Origin: Streptomyces klenkii | GTDB taxonomy: Bacteria; Actinomycetota; Actinomycetes; Streptomycetales; Streptomycetaceae | Assembly: GCF_003626645.1 (NCBI RefSeq) | Contig: NZ_RBAM01000006.1 | Location: 124,001-188,000 of the forward strand | Reading direction: 5' to 3' | DNA: 64,000 nucleotides | Part shown: piece after piece, positions 59,034-64,000 of the stretch | How the letters are laid out: every line of letters begins with the position of its first letter | How positions within the stretch are numbered: the stretch's first letter is position 1 | Notes under the pieces: model-generated | What the model saw: the letters and a program-made list of their open reading frames with translations, nothing else | The model's database searches: none | What the model was told of the DNA's origin: nothing | Translations under genes and position numbers: made by a program

Positions 59034-60548
59034 GTGATCGTCCTTCCCCGCCGCCCCGCCGTCATGACCGCCGTCACCACGGCCGCCCTCGCCGCGCTCA
59101 CCGCCGTCCTCGTCCTGGCCGTCCGCAGCGACGCCTACGTGACCGACCCCGCCTCGCTCGCCGGCTGGTACGCGGTGGCGTGGGCGCTCTTCGGCGCGGC
59201 GGCGTGGGCGTTGCGGCACGTACCGGCCCGCCTCGTGGCACCGCTGGTGCTCGCGGGGTCCGTGGCCGTCGCCGCCGCCGGGCTGGTCGCCGAGCCCCGC
59301 ACCAGCTCCGACGTCTACCGCTACGTCTGGGACGGCCGGGTCCAGGCCGCGGGCGTCTCGCCGTACGACCACGTGCCCGGCGACCCCGCCCTGTCCCGGC
59401 TGCGCGACGACTGGCTGTTCCCGCGGGGCGCGGAGTGCGAGCGGCCCGAGCGGTTCGGGGTGGCGGCGGCGGAAGGCGGTCCGGCAGCAGCGGAAGGCAG
59501 CCCGGCCGCAGCGAAAAGCAGCCCGGCCGCGGAAGGCCGTACCACCTCCTGCACGCGCATCAACCGCCCCTCCGTGCACACGATCTACCCGCCCGTGGCC
59601 GAGGGGTACTTCCTCCTCGTCCACGCGCTCTCGCCCGCGGACGCCCGGCACAAGCCCTTCCAGGTGGGCGGCGCCGTGCTGTCCGTCGCCGTCTCGGCCC
59701 TGCTCCTGGCCGTCCTGCGCCGCCGCGGCCGCGACCGCGCCCACCGGGCCGCGTACTGGGCGTGGTGCCCGGCGGTCGCCGTCGAGGCCGTGAACAACGC
59801 GCACGTCGATGTGCTCGGAGTGCTGTTCGCGGTCGCTGGCCTGGCGGCGGTCCGCGCGCGCCCGCTGCGGGGCGGCGCCCTGATCGGCGCCGGAATCGCC
59901 ACCAAACTGCTGCCCGCGGTCGTCCTCCCCGGAGCCCTCGCCGGATCGGCCGCGCGCGGGGCCGGCCGGCCGGGCGGCGCCGTACGCCGCGCCCTCGCCG
60001 CGCTGCTGCCCGCGGCGGCGGTCGTCGGCCTCGGCTACCTGCCGTACCTCCTGGTCTCCCACGGGTCGGTCCTCGGCTACCTCGGCGGCTACGCCGCGGA
60101 GGAGGGCTACGACGACCCCACCGTGAAGAACCGCTACGCCCTCCTCCGGCTGGTCCTGCCCGCCTCCTGGGCCCAGCCCGCGGTCCTGGTCCTCTGCGCG
60201 GCGGTGGTGGCGTACGTGCTGCTGCGGGGAGACCCCGAGCGCCCCTGGCGGGGCGCGCTCCTGGTGACCGGGACGGCGTTCCTCCTCACCACCCCCGGCT
60301 ACTCCTGGTACGCACTGCTCCTGATCGCCCTCATCGCACTCGACGGCCGCTGGGAGTGGCTCGGCGTCGCCATGGCCGGAGCGGCGAAATACGTGGGAGG
60401 CCGCGCGGTGGACGACTCCGGCCTCCTCGGCACCGTGGCCTACGCCCTGGCGGGCACCGCCGTCCTCGCGGGCTGGCTGCTACGCCGCCGGGCGCAGGTC
60501 AGGGCCCTGGGGGAACCCGCGCGGGCGGCCGTCGGCGACACCCCTTGA
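59034..60548 (+). CDS. Polytopic glycosyltransferase (family 87/mannosyltransferase-like)
   Basis: The 504-residue protein has about ten spans and the early-loop acidic text SSDVYRYVWDGRVQAAGVSPYDHVPGDP typical of GT-C polyprenyl-phosphate-sugar transferases, and IYPPVAEGYF and NNAHVDVLGVLF later. GTG 59034 is taken as the start, after which the first span begins. Residues 145-168 carry a 7-residue repeat of low complexity (AAEGGPA, AAEGSPA, AAKSSPA) inside the first extracytoplasmic loop. It probably transfers a sugar to an envelope polymer together with the nearby GT2 and epimerase. Confidence 0.82.
   Translation: MIVLPRRPAVMTAVTTAALAALTAVLVLAVRSDAYVTDPASLAGWYAVAWALFGAAAWALRHVPARLVAPLVLAGSVAVAAAGLVAEPRTSSDVYRYVWDGRVQAAGVSPYDHVPGDPALSRLRDDWLFPRGAECERPERFGVAAAEGGPAAAEGSPAAAKSSPAAEGRTTSCTRINRPSVHTIYPPVAEGYFLLVHALSPADARHKPFQVGGAVLSVAVSALLLAVLRRRGRDRAHRAAYWAWCPAVAVEAVNNAHVDVLGVLFAVAGLAAVRARPLRGGALIGAGIATKLLPAVVLPGALAGSAARGAGRPGGAVRRALAALLPAAAVVGLGYLPYLLVSHGSVLGYLGGYAAEEGYDDPTVKNRYALLRLVLPASWAQPAVLVLCAAVVAYVLLRGDPERPWRGALLVTGTAFLLTTPGYSWYALLLIALIALDGRWEWLGVAMAGAAKYVGGRAVDDSGLLGTVAYALAGTAVLAGWLLRRRAQVRALGEPARAAVGDTP
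59466..59528. repeat. Three 21-bp tandem repeats inside the glycosyltransferase gene
   Basis: Units at 59466-59486, 59487-59507 and 59508-59528 differ at a few positions (second unit GCAGCGGAAGGCAGCCCGGC plus one base), with a partial fourth copy. Each encodes seven residues, so copy-number change would keep the frame. Confidence 0.8.
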
Positions 60549-60575
60549 ACGATCAAAAACGCATGGGGTTAGCAT
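60545..60575 (+). promoter_or_regulatory. Candidate promoter of the GAPDH gene
   Basis: TTGAAC (60545-60550) and TAGCAT (60570-60575) are 19 bp apart, overlapping the stop codon of the glycosyltransferase gene. They lie 34 bp before the GAPDH start codon. The spacing is at the long end for the vegetative sigma factor. Confidence 0.45.
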
Positions 60576-60608
60576 GTGAGCGCTGCCTAGCTCGAAAGAG
60601 AAAAGCCT

Positions 60609-62054
60609 GTGACTGTCAACGACGACTCGTTCACTGACTGGAAGAACCGCGAGGAGATCGCGGAGTCGATGATCCCGATCATCGGGAAGCTGCACCGCGA
60701 GCAGGACGTCACCGTCCTCCTCCACAGCCGCTCCCTGGTGAACAAGTCGGTGGTCAGCATCCTGAAGACCCACCGATTCGCCCGTCAGATAGCCGGCGAG
60801 GAGCTCTCGGTCACCGAGACGCTGCCGTTCCTCCAGGCGCTGACCACGCTGGACCTCGGCCCTTCCCAGATCGACATCGGCATGCTCGCCGCGACCTACA
60901 AGGCCGGCGACCACGGTCTGTCCGTCGCGGCCTTCACCGCTCAGGCCGTCGCCGGCGCCACGGGCGAGAACAAGATCGAGTGCCGTGAGGGCCGCGACGT
61001 CGTCCTCTACGGGTTCGGCCGCATCGGCCGCCTCGTGGCCCGGCTCCTCATCGAGAAGGCCGGCTCCGGCAACGGCCTGCGGCTGCGTGCCATCGTCGTC
61101 CGCCAGGGCGGCGAGCAGGACATCGTCAAGCGCGCCTCGCTGCTGCGGCGCGACTCGATCCACGGCCAGTTCCAGGGCACGATCACCGTCGACGAGGCGG
61201 ACAGCACGATCGTCGCCAACGGCAACGCGATCAAGGTGATCTACGCGAACGACCCGTCCGAGGTCGACTACACGGCGTACGGCATCGACAACGCCATCCT
61301 CATCGACAACACCGGCAAGTGGCGCGACCGCGAGGGCCTGTCGAAGCACCTCCGCCCCGGCATCGACAAGGTCGTCCTGACCGCTCCCGGCAAGGGCGAC
61401 GTCCCCAACATCGTCCACGGCGTCAACCACGACACGATCAAGCCGGACGAGCAGATCCTGTCCTGCGCCTCCTGCACCACCAACGCCATCGTCCCGCCGC
61501 TGAAGGCCATGGACGACGAGTACGGCGTGCTGCGCGGCCACGTGGAGACCGTCCACTCGTTCACCAACGACCAGAACCTGCTGGACAACTACCACAAGGC
61601 CGACCGCCGCGGCCGCTCCGCGCCGCTCAACATGGTCATCACGGAGACCGGCGCCGCCTCCGCCGTCGCCAAGGCCCTGCCGGACCTCAAGGCGCCGATC
61701 ACCGGCAGCTCGATCCGCGTCCCGGTGCCGGACGTCTCCATCGCGATCCTCAGCCTGCGGCTCGGGCGCGAGACCACCCGCGAGGAGGTCCTCGAGTACC
61801 TCCGCGACGTCTCGCTGAACTCGCCGCTGAAGCGCCAGATCGACTTCACCACCGCCCCCGACGCCGTGTCCATGGACTTCGTCGGCTCGCGCCACGCCTC
61901 GATCGTCGACGCCGGCGCCACGAAGGTCGACGGCGACAACGCGATCCTCTACCTCTGGTACGACAACGAGTTCGGCTACTCGTGCCAGGTCATCCGCGTC
62001 GTCCAGCACGTCTCGGGCGTGGAGTACCCGACGTTCCCGGCGCCGGTGCTCTGA
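60609..62054 (+). CDS. Glyceraldehyde-3-phosphate dehydrogenase, long form
   Basis: The 481-residue GAPDH has the NAD motif LYGFGRIGRLVARLL, the catalytic Cys in SCASCTTNAIVPPL, the His in the HSFTNDQNLLD region and the C-terminal WYDNEFGYSCQV. It exceeds the usual 335 residues because about 125 N-terminal residues precede the NAD domain; this long form exists as a second GAPDH in actinobacteria. GTG 60609 has GAAAGAG upstream. It oxidises or reduces triose phosphate; the catabolic or anabolic direction cannot be told from sequence. Confidence 0.93.
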   Translation: MTVNDDSFTDWKNREEIAESMIPIIGKLHREQDVTVLLHSRSLVNKSVVSILKTHRFARQIAGEELSVTETLPFLQALTTLDLGPSQIDIGMLAATYKAGDHGLSVAAFTAQAVAGATGENKIECREGRDVVLYGFGRIGRLVARLLIEKAGSGNGLRLRAIVVRQGGEQDIVKRASLLRRDSIHGQFQGTITVDEADSTIVANGNAIKVIYANDPSEVDYTAYGIDNAILIDNTGKWRDREGLSKHLRPGIDKVVLTAPGKGDVPNIVHGVNHDTIKPDEQILSCASCTTNAIVPPLKAMDDEYGVLRGHVETVHSFTNDQNLLDNYHKADRRGRSAPLNMVITETGAASAVAKALPDLKAPITGSSIRVPVPDVSIAILSLRLGRETTREEVLEYLRDVSLNSPLKRQIDFTTAPDAVSMDFVGSRHASIVDAGATKVDGDNAILYLWYDNEFGYSCQVIRVVQHVSGVEYPTFPAPVL

Positions 62055-62059
62055 AGACT

Positions 62060-62107
62060 CCGAGCCGCTGAGCTTCCGAGCCATTGAGCTTCTGAGCCGC
62101 TCAGCCT
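62060..62107. repeat. Three 16-bp tandem repeats after the GAPDH gene
   Basis: CCGAGCCGCTGAGCTT (62060-62075), CCGAGCCATTGAGCTT (62076-62091) and CTGAGCCGCTCAGCCT (62092-62107), with half a further copy, lie directly after the GAPDH stop and before the terminator hairpin. Confidence 0.8.
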
Positions 62108-62119
62108 CCGAGTCCCGCA

Positions 62120-62174
62120 ACCGCCGGCCGGCGTCACCTCGTACGAGTCGTACGGGGCGACGCCGGCCGGCGGT
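62120..62174. terminator. Perfect 16-bp stem terminator between convergent genes
   Basis: ACCGCCGGCCGGCGTC (62120-62135) and GACGCCGGCCGGCGGT (62159-62174) are exact complements. The loop itself contains a 7-bp inverted repeat, CGTACGA-G-TCGTACG. It separates GAPDH from the flavodoxin-fold gene, whose stop (62181) is 7 bases away. Confidence 0.85.
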
Positions 62175-62180
62175 CTCGCG

Positions 62181-62984
62181 TCACGGGCGCGGATGCGCGT
62201 GGAGGTCCAGGCCGCTCGTGCCCGGCGCCTCCCTCCCCGGCAGCAGGCGCATGTCGTGGTCGTAGTCGCCGCCGGTCAGCGTGCGGAACGGGACCGGGGC
62301 GTCGGTGAAGAGCCCGTCGAGCCGTCGTGCGTACGCGCGCCGCGCCGCTTCGACCCGCTCCGGCGGCAGCTCGTTCGCGTGGTACGTCACGAACGGCTCC
62401 ACCGGGGCCATGCCGGTGAACCAGAACAGCCCGTGCTGGATCGGGTGGAGGACGTCGGCGAGCCGCCCGTGGATGCCGCGGTCGGAGAACGACGTCTCCC
62501 TCGCGCCGGCCGTGACCGACACCAGCGCCCGGCGGCCCACCAGGGGAGCGCCCTCGCTGTAGGGCGGCGGCAGGGCGGGCCCGTAGCCGAACCCGGCGGT
62601 GAACACCCGGTCGATCCAGCCCTTGAGGATCGCGGGCGCGGAGAACCACCACATGGGGAACTGGAGGATCACCGCGTCCGACCACCGCAGCTTCTCCTGC
62701 TCCGCGGCGACGTCCGGCGTGAGCCGCCCCGCCAGGGTGGCGCGCTCGGAGTCGGACATGACCGCCAGCGGCCGGTCACCGGGGTGGTCGGGGAAGTCGT
62801 CGGCGTCCAGCGTCGCCTTCCACTTCATCGCGTACAGGTCGGAGACCTGCACCTCGTGTCCTGCCGCGCGCAGATGGCCGGCCGCGAAGGCGGTCAGCGT
62901 GGCGTTGAGCGAGCGGGGCTCGGGGTGGGCGCTGACGATGAGGATCTTCTTCGGCTGCTGCGGCTGCGATGTGGTTCCGTTCAT
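62181..62984 (-). CDS. Flavodoxin-fold NAD(P)H-dependent quinone reductase (KefF/NQO1 type)
   Basis: The 267-residue protein has the flavin-binding opening KKILIVSAHPEPRSLNATL, and QFPMWWFSAPAILKGWIDRVFTAGFGYG in the middle, the hallmark of the NQO1/KefF family with FMN or FAD. It reduces quinones or azo compounds by two electrons. ATG 62984 is chosen; the open frame upstream is not family-like. It is divergent from an XRE/MmyB regulator across 97 bp, which probably controls it. Confidence 0.9.
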   Translation of the reverse strand: MNGTTSQPQQPKKILIVSAHPEPRSLNATLTAFAAGHLRAAGHEVQVSDLYAMKWKATLDADDFPDHPGDRPLAVMSDSERATLAGRLTPDVAAEQEKLRWSDAVILQFPMWWFSAPAILKGWIDRVFTAGFGYGPALPPPYSEGAPLVGRRALVSVTAGARETSFSDRGIHGRLADVLHPIQHGLFWFTGMAPVEPFVTYHANELPPERVEAARRAYARRLDGLFTDAPVPFRTLTGGDYDHDMRLLPGREAPGTSGLDLHAHPRP

Positions 62985-63081
62985 GACGCCACGTTCTCCC
63001 GGACGCGGCGGGGCAGCCAGAACCCTCTTCAACCGGAGGTCCGCTGATCCTGGTACTGACAGGGCCACCCATACTGGCGGC

Positions 63082-63978
63082 ATGCACGACACGCATCAGG
63101 TGGAACACGTGGAACGCGGCGAGGCCCCGGCCGGCATCGACGGCGTGGGCGACGCGCGGCGGGCGCTCGGCGGCTTCCTCCGTGCCCGCCGCGGGCGCGT
63201 CTCGCCCGAGCAGGCCGGGCTCCCCGGCGGACGCCGCCGGCGCGTGCACGGGCTGCGGCGCGAGGAGCTCGCCCAACTGGCGGGCATCAGCGTCGACTAC
63301 TACGTGCGCCTCGAACAGGGCCGCGCCACCCAGCCCTCGCCGGAAGTGCTCGACGCCCTCGCCACGGCGCTCGGCCTCGGCACGGCGGAGCGCCGGCACC
63401 TCGCCACCCTCGCCGGGGCCCCGGCCGGTCCGGCCCCGGGGACGCGGGTCGGCCCCGTGCTTCAGCGCATCGTGGACGGAATGGCCGGCCTGCCCGTCTT
63501 CGTCACCACGCACCGCCTGGACGCCGTGGCCTGGAACCACCTGGGCTCCGAACTCGCCGGCGGCCTGGCCGAGCCCGGCCGGCGCGACCGCAACCAGGCG
63601 GCGTACCTCTTCCTCGACCCCGCCGCGCGGGACGTCTTCCCCGAGTGGGAGGACAGGGCGGTCGAAGCCGTGGGCCAGCTGCGGGTCGCCGCCGGCCGCT
63701 ACCCCGACGACGCGGAACTGACCGCCCTGGTGACCGGGCTGTCCGCGCGCAGCGCCGACTTCCGGCGCATCTGGGCCACGGGCGAAGTCGTGATGTGCGC
63801 GGCGGGCCGCAAGCGGGTCCGCCACCCGCGGGCCGGGCTGCTCACCCTGGACTACCAGACGCTGCACGTGCCCGCGCTGCCCGGCGAGACGGGCCTGGTG
63901 ATGCACGTCTTCACACCCGAGACGGACAGCCGGGAGGCAGCGGCACTGGCCCGGCTGGCCGCCGGGCCGAGTGACTGA
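63082..63978 (+). CDS. XRE-family regulator with MmyB-like ligand-binding domain
   Basis: The 298-residue protein has an N-terminal helix-turn-helix (LRREELAQLAGISVDYYVRLEQGRATQPSPEVLDAL) and a C-terminal MmyB-like PAS-type domain (VFVTTHRLDAVAWNHLGSELAG; LTLDYQTLHVPALPG). Such regulators are usually divergent from a short-chain or flavodoxin-fold reductase and repress it, as here. ATG 63082 lacks a ribosome site and may be leaderless. The stop is 22 bases from the window end. Confidence 0.92.
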   Translation: MHDTHQVEHVERGEAPAGIDGVGDARRALGGFLRARRGRVSPEQAGLPGGRRRRVHGLRREELAQLAGISVDYYVRLEQGRATQPSPEVLDALATALGLGTAERRHLATLAGAPAGPAPGTRVGPVLQRIVDGMAGLPVFVTTHRLDAVAWNHLGSELAGGLAEPGRRDRNQAAYLFLDPAARDVFPEWEDRAVEAVGQLRVAAGRYPDDAELTALVTGLSARSADFRRIWATGEVVMCAAGRKRVRHPRAGLLTLDYQTLHVPALPGETGLVMHVFTPETDSREAAALARLAAGPSD

Positions 63979-64000
63979 ACCGCGGTCCCGGTTCTTACTG

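Overview
The window reads as a stretch of actinomycete chromosome, almost certainly Streptomyces or a close relative. GC content is very high, third codon positions are nearly all G or C, and GTG/TTG starts are common. It carries lineage markers: a WhiB regulator, a streptophobe-family protein, EshA-type family 2B encapsulins, a 2-methylisoborneol (2-MIB) locus and large SpoIIE-type phosphatases. I recognised no tRNA, rRNA, insertion sequence, prophage or CRISPR array. All assignments come from reading the sequence; no database search was run.

Layout. 1-4.4 kb: the end of a methionine aminopeptidase gene, then a minus-strand esterase / MprF-like pair. 5.05-15.2 kb: a compact plus-strand cluster that looks like an undescribed RiPP pathway. 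It holds a 55-residue precursor-like peptide, a radical SAM/SPASM enzyme, two NodU/CmcH carbamoyltransferases, an Fe(II)/2-oxoglutarate (PhyH) oxygenase, an MFS exporter, a thioredoxin-reductase-like flavoenzyme with a CPYC pair, an SGNH hydrolase, and two microproteins that resemble the small partners (SxtJ and DUF5989 types) of carbamoyltransferases. This is the best candidate here for a new system. 15.2-18.5 kb: a membrane SpoIIE phosphatase, a metallo-beta-lactamase-fold hydrolase and a secreted protein.

18.6-21.3 kb: encapsulin locus 1, a family 2B shell with a cysteine desulfurase cargo. 21.6-29.2 kb: membrane and signalling genes (DUF998, a proline-rich membrane-anchored protein, streptophobe, a Ser/Thr kinase, an FHA-FHA-ABC exporter). 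29.3-38.1 kb: a gamma-glutamylcyclotransferase, a secreted M4 protease, an alpha/beta hydrolase that has lost its catalytic residues, WhiB, an M6-like protease divergent from a TetR regulator, an amino-acid permease and a cyclase. 38.2-44.8 kb: a large GAF/SpoIIE/ATPase sensor followed by a ribose-type ABC importer. 44.9-48.4 kb: encapsulin locus 2, a second family 2B shell (EshA type) with 2-MIB synthase and geranyl-diphosphate methyltransferase.

48.7-53.1 kb: an AraC regulator, a quinone-oxidoreductase-like enzyme, a P-loop kinase, a DUF488 protein and a sugar epimerase. 53.1-60.5 kb: a two-component system divergent from a glycosyltransferase / DUF2064 / methyltransferase operon, then a molybdopterin oxidoreductase pair and a polyprenyl-sugar-type glycosyltransferase; with the epimerase these form a cell-envelope sugar neighbourhood. 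60.6-64 kb: a long-form GAPDH, a flavodoxin-fold quinone reductase and a divergent XRE/MmyB regulator. Perfect or near-perfect hairpins separate several of the convergent gene pairs.
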